Origin: Pseudonocardia kunmingensis
GTDB taxonomy: Bacteria > Actinomycetota > Actinomycetes > Mycobacteriales > Pseudonocardiaceae
DNA length: 64,000 bases
Assembly (NCBI RefSeq): GCF_006716445.1
Contig: NZ_VFPA01000001.1
Location: 1,798,001 to 1,862,000, forward strand
Reading direction: 5' to 3'
Shown here: piece by piece, positions 1 through 8,358 of the stretch
Numbering within the stretch: the first letter of the stretch is position 1
How the letters are laid out: each line of letters starts with the position of its first letter
Made by a program: the position numbers and the translations under genes
Notes under the pieces: model-generated
Told to the model about the DNA's origin: nothing
What the model saw: only the letters and a program-made list of their open reading frames with translations
The model's database searches: none

Positions 1-42
1 GGCCTGCTCGACGGCGCCGGGTCGTGCCTGCCGCAGGGGTGA
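1..42 (+). CDS. C-terminal end of an upstream gene (partial)
   Basis: Frame 1 is open from the window edge and reads GLLDGAGSCLPQG before a TGA at 40-42. It is followed by a promoter-like sequence, as expected at a gene end. Only 13 residues are visible, so no function can be given and the frame itself could be accidental. Confidence 0.3.
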   Translation, partial: GLLDGAGSCLPQG

Positions 43-46
43 CCGC

Positions 47-76
47 TTGACACCCGTCCCCCGTCCCGGGGAGGGT
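47..76 (+). promoter_or_regulatory. Candidate promoter for a small leaderless ORF
   Basis: TTGACA at 47-52 is a perfect -35 box. GAGGGT at 71-76, after an 18-nt spacer, resembles the actinobacterial TANNNT -10 except at its first base. Transcription would start about 7 nt later, on the GTG at 84. Inferred from pattern only. Confidence 0.35.
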
Positions 77-83
77 GGATCCC

Positions 84-161
84 GTGGATCTTCGGACGGC
101 GGCGCTGCTGCGGCGTCCGCTGTACGGGCAGTGCTACGACCGGGGCGACGCCGACTGGTGA
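84..161 (+). CDS. Candidate 25-residue small protein or leader peptide
   Basis: A GTG at 84 opens a 25-codon frame (VDLRTAALLRRPLYGQCYDR, then GDADW) that ends at TGA 159-161. The consensus-like promoter at 47-76 would place the transcript start on this codon. The next gene, adenosine deaminase, starts 45 nt further on, so it could be a leader peptide or a short co-transcribed protein. I do not recognise the family. Codon use is GC3-rich like the neighbours, but the frame is short enough to arise by chance. Confidence 0.35.
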   Translation: MDLRTAALLRRPLYGQCYDRGDADW

Positions 162-206
162 GCGCCCGCGCTCCGGTCCTGCCCCGTCGTCCGAGAGGTA
201 CTCCCC

Positions 207-1244
207 GTGTCCCCGTCCCCCGTGGCGGCGTTCGTCGCCGCGCTGCCCAAGGTCGAGCTGCACCTGCACCTGGTCGGCTCCGCGTCGCTCGACACCGTGC
301 TCGCCCTGGCCCACCACCACCCCGACGGCGGTGTGCCCACCGAGCGTGAGGCGCTGCGCCGGTTCTACGCGTTCACCGACTTCCCGCACTTCCTGAACGT
401 CTACCACCGGGTGAACCTGCTGGTCACGACGGCTGCGGACGTCGTCACCCTGCTCGACGGGCTCGCGGGCGAACTGGCCGCACGCACCGTCCGCTACGCC
501 GAGGTGCAGGTCACGGCGGTCCGCAACCGCATGGCCGGGATCGCCTATCCCGAGCTCGCCGCAGCGCTCACCGACGGCCGCGCACTCGCCCGGGAACGGC
601 ACGGCGTGGAGCTGGGCTGGATCTTCGACGCCGACGCGACGCTCGGGCCCGAGGGCGCAGAGGAGACCGTCGACTTCGCACTCGGGTACCGCCCGGAGGG
701 CACCGTCGGCATCGGGCTGGGCGGACCGGAGGTGGGCGTGCGGCGCGCCGACTTCGCGCCGGCGTTCGACCGCGCTCGCGCCGCGGGGCTGCACAGCGTC
801 CCGCACGCGGGCGAGACCGTGGGGCCCGACGAGGTGTGGGCCGCGGTCACCGCGCTGCGCGCCGAGCGGATCGGGCACGGGATCGGCGCCGCCGCCGACC
901 CGCGGCTGCTGGACCACCTCGCCGAGCACCGCGTCCCGCTCGAGGTCTCCCCCACGTCGAACCTGCGTACGGGCGCCGTCACGGCGATCGAGGAGCACCC
1001 GCTCCCGGTGCTGCGCGCGGCGGGCGTGCCGGTGACGCTGGCCACCGACGACCCGGGGATGTTCCACACCGACCTGAACGCCGAGTACCAGCTGTGCCAC
1101 GACGTGTTCGGGATGACCGTGCCCGAGCTGGCCGAGATCGCGCGGGACGGGGCGCGAGCCGCGTTCTGCGCGCCGGACCTGCGCGAGCGCATCCTCACCG
1201 AGATCGACCAGGTCGAGGCGGCAGCCGTCACGCACGCGGGCTGA
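207..1244 (+). CDS. add: Adenosine deaminase family protein
   Basis: 345 residues, the usual length for the adenosine deaminase family of TIM-barrel metal hydrolases, which deaminate adenosine or deoxyadenosine in the cytoplasm. Seen: HLHL at residues 19-22 (two metal-binding His), PHAGET at 199-204 (metal His200 and catalytic Glu203), RIGHG at 221-225, SPTSNL near 248, and TDD at 290-292 (metal Asp). The GTG start at 207 follows GAGAGG at about 192-197. A hairpin just after the stop probably ends transcription. The residue after the first metal motif is Val-Gly rather than the common Asp/Glu-Gly. A related activity such as aminodeoxyfutalosine deaminase cannot be excluded from sequence alone. 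Confidence 0.9.
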   Translation: MSPSPVAAFVAALPKVELHLHLVGSASLDTVLALAHHHPDGGVPTEREALRRFYAFTDFPHFLNVYHRVNLLVTTAADVVTLLDGLAGELAARTVRYAEVQVTAVRNRMAGIAYPELAAALTDGRALARERHGVELGWIFDADATLGPEGAEETVDFALGYRPEGTVGIGLGGPEVGVRRADFAPAFDRARAAGLHSVPHAGETVGPDEVWAAVTALRAERIGHGIGAAADPRLLDHLAEHRVPLEVSPTSNLRTGAVTAIEEHPLPVLRAAGVPVTLATDDPGMFHTDLNAEYQLCHDVFGMTVPELAEIARDGARAAFCAPDLRERILTEIDQVEAAAVTHAG

Positions 1245-1248
1245 TCAG

Positions 1249-1295
1249 CAGACCCGGGACGTGAGCTGCGCGGATGCCGCTCACGTCCCGGTCTG
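1249..1295. terminator. Bidirectional terminator hairpin
   Basis: Arms at 1249-1266 and 1279-1295 pair over 17 bp (core CCGGGACGTGAGC / GCTCACGTCCCGG) with one bulged base and a 12-nt loop. It lies between the convergent stops of the adenosine deaminase and the thioredoxin-like gene, so it can serve both. There is no long T tract, as usual in high-GC actinobacteria. Confidence 0.75.
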
Positions 1296-1308
1296 TCGAT
1301 CAGGCGGC

Positions 1309-2295
1309 TCAGAAGAGGGCGCGGGCCAGCGCGCGCCGGGCCGAGCTGACGCGCGGGTCGTCGGCCGGGAACAGCTCGAACAGGCCCACGAGGTGCTCGC
1401 GCACGCGGTCGCGGTCCTCACCCGAGGTGCGTGCCACCGCCTTCACCAGTCGGTCGAACGCCGCCTCCACGCCGTCGGCCGCGACCTCGGCGTCGGCGGC
1501 GGCCAGCTGCGCGTCGACGTCGTCGGGCGCGGCGTCGGCGCGCCCGATCGCCGACGGGTCGGCGGCCTCCGCCCGCGCCAGGAACCGCACCTGCGCCAGC
1601 GCCGCGGCGGCCTGCTCGTTGGCCGGCTCGGCGGCGAGGATCTGCTGGTAGGCGGCCTCGGCAGCGGGGTAGTCGCCGCGTTCGAGTGCGTCCTCGGCCG
1701 CGGTGAAGCGCGGGTCCTCGGGCTCCTCGGCAGGCTCCGCGTCGGCCGTGGCGCCCGCCTCGGCCTCGGCGATGGCCGGCATCCGCTCACGCAGCGCGTC
1801 GAGCAGGGCGCTGATCCACTGCCGGACCTGGGGCTCGGGCAGCGCGCCGTTGAACGCGTCCACCGGCTGGCCGCCGACGACGGCCACCACCATCGGGATC
1901 GACTGCACGCCGAACGCCTGCGCGATGCGCGGGTTGGCGTCGATGTCGACCTTGGCGAGGATCCACGCCCCGTTGCCGGCCTCGGCGAGCCGTTCCAGCA
2001 CCGGCGAGAGCTGCTTGCACGGGCCGCACCACTCCGCCCAGAGGTCGACGACGACCGGGACCTGCAGCGACCGTTCGAGGACGTCCGCCTGGAAACTCTG
2101 CTCGGTGACGTCGACGACGAACCGGTTGCCACCTCCACCGGCGCCGCCGCCGTCGGTCTGCGGCGCGGCCTGCTGGCGGGCGGCCGCATCGGAACGGGCC
2201 TTCAGCGCGGAGAGGTCCACCGCGCCTGCCATCGCGCGCGACAGAGCGGCCGTCTGCGCGGCCTGACGAGGATCGGGTCGAGACACGCCGTTCAT
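1309..2295 (-). CDS. Thioredoxin-TPR co-chaperone-like protein (CnoX/YbbN type)
   Basis: 328 residues from the ATG at 2295, which follows GGTGGCAGG. An Ala-rich N-terminal stretch (1-58) precedes a thioredoxin fold (about 60-165) with an intact WCGPCK site (Cys90, Cys93) and the cis-Pro segment QSIPMVV. A helical TPR-like C-terminal half follows (about 190-328, with repeats such as [19 protein letters not shown]). This layout matches the CnoX/YbbN family, which holds unfolded proteins and protects cysteines during oxidative stress; the role here is by analogy. A longer upstream start is possible, but the extra residues look non-coding. In M. tuberculosis a homologue lies close to thiolase fadA4; here it is about 6 kb away. 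Confidence 0.85.
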   Translation of the reverse strand: MNGVSRPDPRQAAQTAALSRAMAGAVDLSALKARSDAAARQQAAPQTDGGGAGGGGNRFVVDVTEQSFQADVLERSLQVPVVVDLWAEWCGPCKQLSPVLERLAEAGNGAWILAKVDIDANPRIAQAFGVQSIPMVVAVVGGQPVDAFNGALPEPQVRQWISALLDALRERMPAIAEAEAGATADAEPAEEPEDPRFTAAEDALERGDYPAAEAAYQQILAAEPANEQAAAALAQVRFLARAEAADPSAIGRADAAPDDVDAQLAAADAEVAADGVEAAFDRLVKAVARTSGEDRDRVREHLVGLFELFPADDPRVSSARRALARALF

Positions 2296-2547
2296 CCTGC
2301 CACCGGCGGCCCGACCCGTGCGCACCCGGCGAAGATCAGCCGATCGGGTTGCCCCGACCCCGGGATCCCGGCCCACGAGCACTCACCGTGCGCGATCCAC
2401 CCGTCGCCCTGCGCAATCGATCACCGGACCGGTGGAGCACCAGACGTCCCGGCCGCTCGTTGAGCATGTGTGAGTGACCGGATGGTCGCTCTGCGTAGAC
2501 ATCTGCTCGGCCGCACCTCGCGGCATCCCTCACTCGAAGGAACCCGC

Positions 2548-2841
2548 ATGAGCTCGGAGAACACCGTCGCCGACCGCCTGCTCGAGGACGCCCGCAAGAA
2601 GACCGCCAAGAGCGAGAGCCCTGCGCTGGGCAAGGCGGCTCTGATCGTGGGTGTGATCGCCCTGCTCGTCAGCCCGATCTCGATCCTCGGGTGGATCGTC
2701 GGCGCCGTGGCCATCGGCCTCGGCGTCGCGGCCGTCCGCCGCCCGGTGACCGCCAAGCAGGCGAAGATCGCGATGGCGCTGGGCGGTGCCGCGATCCTGG
2801 TCGGCGTCTTCTTCTACACGCTGAACGTCTCGCTGGGCTGA
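2548..2841 (+). CDS. Small two-helix membrane protein (DUF4190-like)
   Basis: 97 residues from the ATG at 2548, preceded by GAAGGA 6 nt upstream; the frame is open further upstream without a ribosome site. A charged N-terminal tail (1-28) precedes two hydrophobic segments at about 29-62 and 74-93, joined by a short basic loop (RRPVTAKQAK). The first has the small-residue, proline-containing pattern of DUF4190-like proteins. No catalytic motif is visible. It stands alone between two terminators. Function unknown. Confidence 0.7.
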   Translation: MSSENTVADRLLEDARKKTAKSESPALGKAALIVGVIALLVSPISILGWIVGAVAIGLGVAAVRRPVTAKQAKIAMALGGAAILVGVFFYTLNVSLG

Positions 2842-2851
2842 TCCGCGTCAC

Positions 2852-2891
2852 CGGACGGGCCGCACGATCACCGATCGCGCGGCCCGTTCCG
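2852..2891. terminator. Terminator hairpin between convergent genes
   Basis: CGGACGGGCCGC (2852-2863) pairs with GCGGCCCGTTCCG (2879-2891), with a core of 9 perfect G-C-rich pairs and a 15-nt loop. It sits between the stops of the small membrane protein (+) and the thiamine-binding-like protein (-), and can work in both directions. Confidence 0.65.
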
Positions 2892-2902
2892 CGTCAGCCG
2901 GG

Positions 2903-3205
2903 TCAGCCGTCCTCGAGAGCCGCCTCCACCCGCTCCACCTTGGACGTCAGCTGTCCGCTGTAGCCGGGCCGGATGTCGGCCTTGAGCACCAGGCTGACCC
3001 GCGGCGCGTGCGCCTGGACGGCCTCCACCGCTCGCTTGACGACGGCCATCCCCTCGTCCCACGTCTCGGCCTCGATGGTGGTGAACATCGAGGTGGTCTC
3101 GTTGGGCAGACCCGACTCGCGGACGACCCGGACGGCGTCGGCGACGGCGCCGCTCACGCTGTCGCCGGCGGTGCCCGCCGGCGCGATGCTGAAGGCGAAG
3201 AGCAT
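2903..3205 (-). CDS. Thiamine-binding-like protein (MTH1187/YkoF, DUF77 family)
   Basis: 100 residues. I chose the ATG at 3205 because the family begins directly with the first beta strand (here LFAFSIAPAG); the upstream extension is Gly/Ser-rich and looks untranslated. The family forms small ferredoxin-like tetramers, some of which bind thiamine or its precursors. Matching features are GLPNETTSMFTTIEAETWDEG in the first half (quoted as part of a longer motif) and a C-terminal DIRPGYSG segment. It is divergent from the MarR regulator starting at 3299, with a 93-nt shared promoter region, so MarR control is plausible but not shown. Confidence 0.7.
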   Translation of the reverse strand: MLFAFSIAPAGTAGDSVSGAVADAVRVVRESGLPNETTSMFTTIEAETWDEGMAVVKRAVEAVQAHAPRVSLVLKADIRPGYSGQLTSKVERVEAALEDG

Positions 3206-3298
3206 GCCGCCACCCTGCCCCAGCCCGACCCCCGGGCGCGACCCGGAGGACGCACTGGTCCGGGTCACGTGACAGCAGCACTGCTAACGTCGCCACCC

Positions 3299-3826
3299 AT
3301 GGCCAGCCGGGAGCCACTGCCGTTCGATCCGATCCTGCGCGCCGCCGAACTGTGGGACGAGCGCATCGGTCCGGCACGCACCATGGCCGCGGTGACCAGC
3401 GTGATGCGCGTGCAGCAGATCCTCCTCTCCGCCGTGGACGGGGCCCTGCGCCCGCACGGGCTGACCTTCGCGCGCTACGAGGCGCTGGTGCTGCTGACCT
3501 TCGCCCGGACCGGTCGGCTGCCGATGCGCGTGATGGGCGAACGGCTGCAGCTGCACCCCACCAGCGTGACCAACATCGTGGACCGCCTCCAGGCGGACGG
3601 TCTCGTGCGCCGCGCGCCGCACCCCACCGACCGGCGGGCCACGCTCGTGGAGATCACCGAGGCCGGCTCCGCCCTCCTGGAGGACGCCACCAAGTCGGTG
3701 ACCGCGATCGACTTCGGCCTCAGCGGCCTCACCCCGGAGGAGGAGACGCAGCTGACCGTCCTGCTCGGGCGCGTGCGGCGGGCGGCAGGCGACTTCGAGG
3801 AGCGCACCGACCAGCGCCGCGCCTGA
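3299..3826 (+). CDS. MarR family transcriptional regulator
   Basis: 175 residues with a MarR-type winged helix in the middle: dimerisation helices at about 12-50, recognition region LQLHPTSVTNIVDRLQADG at about 83-101, and the wing RRAPHPTDRRATLVEIT with the conserved D-R-R. Such proteins bind DNA as dimers and usually respond to small aromatic or oxidative ligands. The ATG at 3299 follows TAACGT at 3285-3290 by 8 nt without a ribosome site, so the message may be leaderless. The divergent thiamine-binding-like gene is the obvious target candidate. Confidence 0.88.
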   Translation: MASREPLPFDPILRAAELWDERIGPARTMAAVTSVMRVQQILLSAVDGALRPHGLTFARYEALVLLTFARTGRLPMRVMGERLQLHPTSVTNIVDRLQADGLVRRAPHPTDRRATLVEITEAGSALLEDATKSVTAIDFGLSGLTPEEETQLTVLLGRVRRAAGDFEERTDQRRA

Positions 3827-3837
3827 CCGCCGAGCGA

Positions 3838-4173
3838 TCACGGCCCCGCCTCCTCCGCGCCGCTTCCCCCGCCGGCCCCGTCGCCGGGCACCTCGCCGGG
3901 CACCTCGCTGGGCACCTCGCCGGATGTGCCACCCGGCCCCGAGTGCCCCGCGCCGCCCGGCCACGAGCGCATCGTGCGCCCGCCCGTGGAGCGCCCCGCC
4001 GCCCGCCTGCCGCGCCTCCGCCGCCCGCCCGGCCCGCTCCCGGCGCCCCGGCTCCCCAGGCCGGTTCCCCGGCGCGCCGAGGCGCGCTCGCGCCGCCGCC
4101 CTGCGTGATAGCCGGCCACCACGCCACCCGCCGAACCGGCGAGCGCACCCAGCGGGCACCCCGTGAGATCCAC
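3838..4173 (-). CDS. Candidate Arg/Gly-rich hypothetical protein
   Basis: A 111-codon minus-strand frame from GTG 4173, about 10 nt after GGAGGG, to a stop 12 nt from the MarR stop. Third positions are nearly all G or C. Its N-terminus has a short hydrophobic stretch, the middle is Arg/Gly-rich, and the tail reads SGEVPSEVPGEVPGD, encoded by three tandem copies of a 12-bp unit (GGGCACCTCGCC on the plus strand, 3888-3923). The composition is low-complexity and no family is recognised. It may be a real fast-evolving protein or simply an open frame in GC-rich spacer DNA. Confidence 0.3.
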   Translation of the reverse strand: MDLTGCPLGALAGSAGGVVAGYHAGRRRERASARRGTGLGSRGAGSGPGGRRRRGRRAAGRSTGGRTMRSWPGGAGHSGPGGTSGEVPSEVPGEVPGDGAGGGSGAEEAGP

Positions 4174-4300
4174 CGGTGCCACCCCCTCCGCTGTTGTCAC
4201 CGAACCGCTGTTACCGCCCTGTTGCCGCAACACCGTTGACGGTAGGCGCCACCCCCGACATCCTGGGCCGGCCACGGGTCCACGACGGGGAGGAGAGGGC

Positions 4301-5212
4301 GTGCGGGAGCGCTCGATGCTGCTGGTCACGCTGCTCGCCGCCATCCTCGTCACGGTGGTCACCACGGCGGTGCTCGTGCTCGTCGAGCCCGCCGCCCCGC
4401 GGTCGGAGGCGGTGCGCACCGGGGCACTCAGCGGCGGTGCCGTCATCGCGCTCTACGCCCTGTGGCTCAACGACCGCAGGAGGCGCATCGAGGAGGCCCG
4501 CCATGACCTGGAGGGCGAGAAGGTCGCCGACGAGCGGTTCGCGCGCTCGGTGGAACTGCTGGGCAACGACGCCGACCAGGTGCGCGTCGGCGCCCTGCAC
4601 GCGCTGGCCTGGCTGGCCGGGTCCACGCCCCGCTACAAGCAGACCGTCCTCGACGTGCTCTGCGCCTACCTGCGCAGACCCTTCGAGCACCCCGGCCTCC
4701 CCGACGCCGCCGAGGCGTCCGACGCCACACCGCAGCGCGACCCGGTGGCCGACCGGGAGCGCGAGGTGCGCCTCACCGCACAACGGCTGATCACCGACCT
4801 GCTGCCGTGGGGCGAGGACCGCGATCCCCGCGCCTACCACCTCGACCTCACCGGCGCGCGGCTCGAGCACTTCCGCCTCGAGGGCAGGCGCATCGGCCGG
4901 CTCACCGCACGCGGGGCCCGCTTCCACGGCATCACCAGGCTGTCGCAGCTGGACGCGGCCAAGCCGGTGTGGCTCACCGACGCGGTCTTCTCCGGTCGGC
5001 TCGACATGCGCGACGCCCGGTTCCACGGCGGCGTCTCGTTCCGGCGCGCCACCTTCGGCGGCGAGGTGGCGCTGGCCGGGGCCACGGTCGCCTCGTTCGT
5101 CGACCTCACCACCGCCGCCCCCGGCACCCAGGTCGGCACGATGCGCGCCGAGGACGGCACGAGGGTCGAGGGCGCCCCCGGCCGCTGGGCGGTGGAGGCG
5201 CTGGCACCGTGA
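4301..5212 (+). CDS. Membrane-anchored pentapeptide-repeat protein
   Basis: 303 residues from GTG 4301, chosen because GGGGAGGAGAG lies immediately upstream. Two hydrophobic helices at about 7-29 and 38-55 anchor the protein. A charged helical region (about 56-150) contains ERFARSVELLGNDADQVRVG, a sequence typical of actinobacterial pentapeptide-repeat proteins. The C-terminal third carries A(D/N)LXX-like right-handed helix repeats (ARLEHFRLEGR, ARFHGITR, AVFSGRLDMRDARF, ATFGGEVALAGATV). Known pentapeptide proteins mimic DNA or act as scaffolds; the membrane-linked class has no known function. Its stop overlaps the start of the HTH gene by 4 nt (GTGA), so the two are translated together. Confidence 0.8.
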   Translation: MRERSMLLVTLLAAILVTVVTTAVLVLVEPAAPRSEAVRTGALSGGAVIALYALWLNDRRRRIEEARHDLEGEKVADERFARSVELLGNDADQVRVGALHALAWLAGSTPRYKQTVLDVLCAYLRRPFEHPGLPDAAEASDATPQRDPVADREREVRLTAQRLITDLLPWGEDRDPRAYHLDLTGARLEHFRLEGRRIGRLTARGARFHGITRLSQLDAAKPVWLTDAVFSGRLDMRDARFHGGVSFRRATFGGEVALAGATVASFVDLTTAAPGTQVGTMRAEDGTRVEGAPGRWAVEALAP

Positions 5213-6351
5213 CCGGGTTGCAGGCGGCGCGGACGGCGCGCGGGTGGTCGCAGTCCGAGGCGGCTCGGGAGCTCGTCGCGCTGGCCAGGGCCCACGGGGC
5301 ACCGGTGGCAGCCGCCGCGAGCCTCAAGACGTTGCTGTCGCGCTGGGAGAACGGCCGCGCCGTACCCGAGCCGCAGTACCGCGACCTGCTGAGCGAGCTG
5401 TACGGACGCACACCCGCCGAGCTGGGCATCACCGTCCCGTCCGCGGACCCGACGGCCGAGGCGGCGCCCGCCCGGCTGCGCGCCGCGCTCGCCGCCGCCG
5501 CGGCCGTCGACACCGCAGTGCTCGGTCTGTGGCGCGAGCAGCTCGCCATGGCCGTCCGGCTCGATGACGAGCTGGGCGTCGCCGGCGCCGCCGAGCTGGT
5601 CGCCGCGCTGGTCGAACGGCTCGACGACACGCACCGGCACGTGCTCGGCGATCCGGAGCGGGCCGCCGTGGCCGCGGTGCTGGCGCCCGCCGCGGCGCTG
5701 GCCGGCGCGCAGGAGCTCGACCGGGGTCACCACGACCGGGCGTGGCAGCGCTACGACCGCGCCCGCACCGCCGCGGCCGGAGCGGGGCAGGCGGACGGCA
5801 TCGCCGCGGCCGTCGCCGGGCAGGCCGACGTGCTGGTCGACATCGGCGAGCCCGCCGCCGCCGTCGCGCTCCTGGAGGCGGTCGAGCCGAGCCTGGACGG
5901 CGTGGCCCGCGCCCGAGTGGCCGGTGCGCGGGCCGCCGCGCTGGCGGCCATGGGCGATGCCCCGGGCACCCGTCGGGCGCTCGACGTCGCGACCGCGCAG
6001 CGGGTGCGGCGGGCACCGACCGACACCGTCGAGCCCCCGTTCGCGGTCGAGCTGGCCGACGTCGACCGCTGGCACGGGCACGCGCTGGCCGTCCTCGGCG
6101 ACGCGGCGGCCGTCGCCCCGCTGCAGCACGCGCTCGCGGCCCCGCCACGCTCGGTGCGGCACCGCGCCGCCCTGCACGCCGACCTGGCGCTCGCGCTGGC
6201 CGCACGGCACCCGGAGGACGCGGCGCTGCACGCCCGGCAGGCCCGGACGCTGGCCGAGCGCATCGGATCGGTCCGCACGCAGTCCCTCCTGTCCTCCGCC
6301 ACCACGACCACCCGGGCGATGATCGATCCGAGATCCAGCTCAGCGCCCTGA
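5209..6351 (+). CDS. HTH (Xre-type) protein with helical TPR-like C-terminal region
   Basis: 380 residues starting at GTG 5209, overlapping the previous stop. Residues 1-65 form an Xre-like helix-turn-helix ([46 protein letters not shown]). The remaining ~300 residues are Ala-rich helical hairpins resembling TPRs, probably binding a partner or ligand. This architecture is common in actinomycete regulators paired with a small or membrane partner gene. Here the partner is the co-translated pentapeptide-repeat membrane protein, which suggests a membrane-to-DNA signalling pair (inference). Confidence 0.78.
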   Translation: MTGLQAARTARGWSQSEAARELVALARAHGAPVAAAASLKTLLSRWENGRAVPEPQYRDLLSELYGRTPAELGITVPSADPTAEAAPARLRAALAAAAAVDTAVLGLWREQLAMAVRLDDELGVAGAAELVAALVERLDDTHRHVLGDPERAAVAAVLAPAAALAGAQELDRGHHDRAWQRYDRARTAAAGAGQADGIAAAVAGQADVLVDIGEPAAAVALLEAVEPSLDGVARARVAGARAAALAAMGDAPGTRRALDVATAQRVRRAPTDTVEPPFAVELADVDRWHGHALAVLGDAAAVAPLQHALAAPPRSVRHRAALHADLALALAARHPEDAALHARQARTLAERIGSVRTQSLLSSATTTTRAMIDPRSSSAP

Positions 6352-6531
6352 CGAGGGCGATGAGCTCGATCTGGGAACGATCAAGCGCCAGTGCGACCGG
6401 CGTGACCGTGCACGTCGTCAGTGCGGTGGCCACGAACGTGCACCGGGTCATGCATCGGCCGGTCAGAGACCACCGACGCCGCCGCCGACGCACCCCGTCT
6501 CCGCCGACGCCCCCCTTCTCCGCCGACGCCC

Positions 6532-7134
6532 CCCGTCGACGGGTAGCCCGAGGCGAATCCGGGGGCGTGAGCGGGCACGGGGGGCGTGAGCACCCCTCGA
6601 CCCGGCGCCTGCCGCCACGTGGGGCGGGTTGCGGTGGGCGCGCCGTCCCCGGCTCGAGACCTCCTGCCCCACCCTGTTCCAGGCGTCACTCGCAGTTCGG
6701 CCCGGCGCCCTACCCGACCTCCGGTGGCGAGGGTGGCCGGGTTGGCAGAACTACTGGGTTACGGGGTCGCCCTGGCGGCCGTCCCCGACCTGGCCCAGGC
6801 CTGTTCACGACGAGATCGTTCCTGTCGGGTGCCACTCATCTGGCTGTGGTGCCGTTCCCCAACCCCTCCGACACTGCCTTGGTCAGGACCGATGATCACC
6901 GGGACGGGGTGGAACGGGACCACAGCAAGGTGCGCACCCGCCAGACAGCGACGGGCTCGTCCAAGACAGGCGTGGGCCAGGTCGGGAACGGCCGCCCAGC
7001 CGGCCACGATATTCGGTACTTGACCCAACCCGGCCACCTCGCCGACGCGAGAGGTCAGGGGAAGGCGCCGGCAGCGCCGAAGACCCCGGCAGGCGCGAGG
7101 GGCAGTGGTCTCGAGCCGGGAACGGCGCGCCCAC
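6532..7134. repeat. Large intergenic inverted-repeat element, copy 1
   Basis: In the gene-free stretch 6352-7374, sequence from 6634 to about 6880 reappears as its reverse complement from about 6890 to 7134. For example, GTGGGCGCGCCG at 6634 faces CGGCGCGCCCAC ending at 7134, and GACCTGGCCCAGGCCTGTT faces a near copy near 6975. The arms are roughly 70-85% alike by eye. An outer flank with CCCGTCGACGGG (6532-6543) and GAGGCGA...CGGGGGCGTGAGC is also shared with the second copy at 22475-23143. No credible ORF is present. From 6352 to 6531 I see only short GC-rich repeats (CCGACGCCCCCC). Confidence 0.8.
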
Positions 7135-7235
7135 AGGAGATTCCCCCGACCACGTCGACACCATGGGCCTGGACACGCGACCGGGACGTGCCCAGCCGCG
7201 TTCAGCGGAACGCGGGAACGGCCATGATCAGCAGA

Positions 7236-7275
7236 AGTGGTGTGAGAGCGACAGATCTGTCGCCGTCACACCACT
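7236..7275. other. 40-bp near-perfect palindrome downstream of meaB
   Basis: The 20-nt arms AGTGGTGTGAGAGCGACAGA and TCTGTCGCCGTCACACCACT match at 18 of 20 positions with no loop; the centre is AGATCT. A small hairpin GGTGTG/CACACC follows at 7324-7340. The site lies about 100 bp beyond the meaB stop and after the large inverted-repeat element. It may be a terminator or a protein-binding site; no loop argues against a simple RNA hairpin. Confidence 0.6.
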
Positions 7276-7374
7276 CCTGGCGATCACCCCGCGAGAAGTA
7301 CGTGAGCGCGGCCGCGAGGGCCCTGGTGTGCGACTCACACCGCGCGCCACCTGGTGATCGAATCCGGCGCTGCG

Positions 7375-8349
7375 CTAGCGGCCGGACCCGCCCAGCCGGC
7401 CCGTCAGCTCGTCGGCAGCTCGGTAGGGATCGAGCTCCCCGTCCAGCACGCGCTCGGCGAGCTGCGTGAGCCCGGCCGCGCCGCGCAGGTCCTCCATCCG
7501 GCTGCGGACCTCGTCGAGCGCGATGGCCCGGATCTCGGCCGCCGCGCGGGCCCGCCTGCGCCGCCTGCGCTCGCCGCTGCCGTCGAGCCAGTCGCGGTGG
7601 GCGTCGAGCGCGGACACCAGGTCGTCCACCCCCTCGCCGCGCGACGCCACGGTGCGCACGACCTGTGGCCGCCACCCGTCGTCGGTGGGCGGTTCGGCGA
7701 GGGAGAGCATGGTGCGCAGGTCGCGCACGGTCTGCCGGGCCCCGTCGCGGTCGGCCTTGTTGACGACGAAGACGTCGGCGATCTCGAGGATCCCGGCCTT
7801 CGCGGCCTGCACCCCGTCACCCGTGCCCGGCGCGACCAGCACGACCGTGGTGTCGGCAAGGCCGACCACCTCGATCTCGGACTGGCCCACGCCGACGGTC
7901 TCGACGAGCACCACGTCGCACCCGGCCGCGCCGAGCACCCGCAGGGCCTGCGGGGTGGCGCGGGCGAGCCCGCCGAGGTGCCCGCGGGTGGCCATCGACC
8001 GGATGAACACCCCGTCGTCGGTGGCGTGCTCGCCCATCCGCACCCGGTCGCCGAGCAGGGCGCCGCCGGAGAACGGCGAGGACGGGTCGACGGCCAGCAC
8101 CCCGACCCGGCGCCCCTGCGCGCGAAGCGCGCCGATGAGGACCGAGGTCGTGGTCGACTTCCCGACGCCCGGCGCCCCGGTGAGCCCCACGACGTGGGCG
8201 CGCCCGGTTCCGGGCCCGAGTGCGCCCGCCACCTCGCGCAGCGCCGCCTCGGCGCCGTCCTCGACGAGCGAGAGCAGCCGCGCGACGGCCGGCTGCTCCC
8301 CGCGCCGGGCGCGGTCGACCAGCTCCGGGACGTCGAGCCGCCGCGGCAC
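7375..8349 (-). CDS. meaB: MeaB/ArgK-type GTPase, chaperone of a B12-dependent mutase
   Basis: 324 residues from GTG 8349. The G3E-family GTPase core shows Walker A GAPGVGKST (58-66), the switch segment VETVGVGQSE, and the base-recognition motif NKADRDGA. MeaB proteins guard adenosylcobalamin loading and protect methylmalonyl-CoA or ethylmalonyl-CoA mutase from inactivation in the cytoplasm. It lies 9 nt behind the thiolase on the same strand, so it is probably the second gene of that operon. Its mutase partner is likely the ethylmalonyl-CoA mutase at 29297-31321, since no methylmalonyl-CoA mutase lies in the window. Confidence 0.93.
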   Translation of the reverse strand: MPRRLDVPELVDRARRGEQPAVARLLSLVEDGAEAALREVAGALGPGTGRAHVVGLTGAPGVGKSTTTSVLIGALRAQGRRVGVLAVDPSSPFSGGALLGDRVRMGEHATDDGVFIRSMATRGHLGGLARATPQALRVLGAAGCDVVLVETVGVGQSEIEVVGLADTTVVLVAPGTGDGVQAAKAGILEIADVFVVNKADRDGARQTVRDLRTMLSLAEPPTDDGWRPQVVRTVASRGEGVDDLVSALDAHRDWLDGSGERRRRRRARAAAEIRAIALDEVRSRMEDLRGAAGLTQLAERVLDGELDPYRAADELTGRLGGSGR

Positions 8350-8358
8350 CTGCTCGGC

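Noticed and set aside
6586-7176. Several 60-145-codon ORFs in the first large repeat
   Set aside because: Both copies can be read in different frames and strands, with no consistent frame between copies; better explained as repeat DNA.
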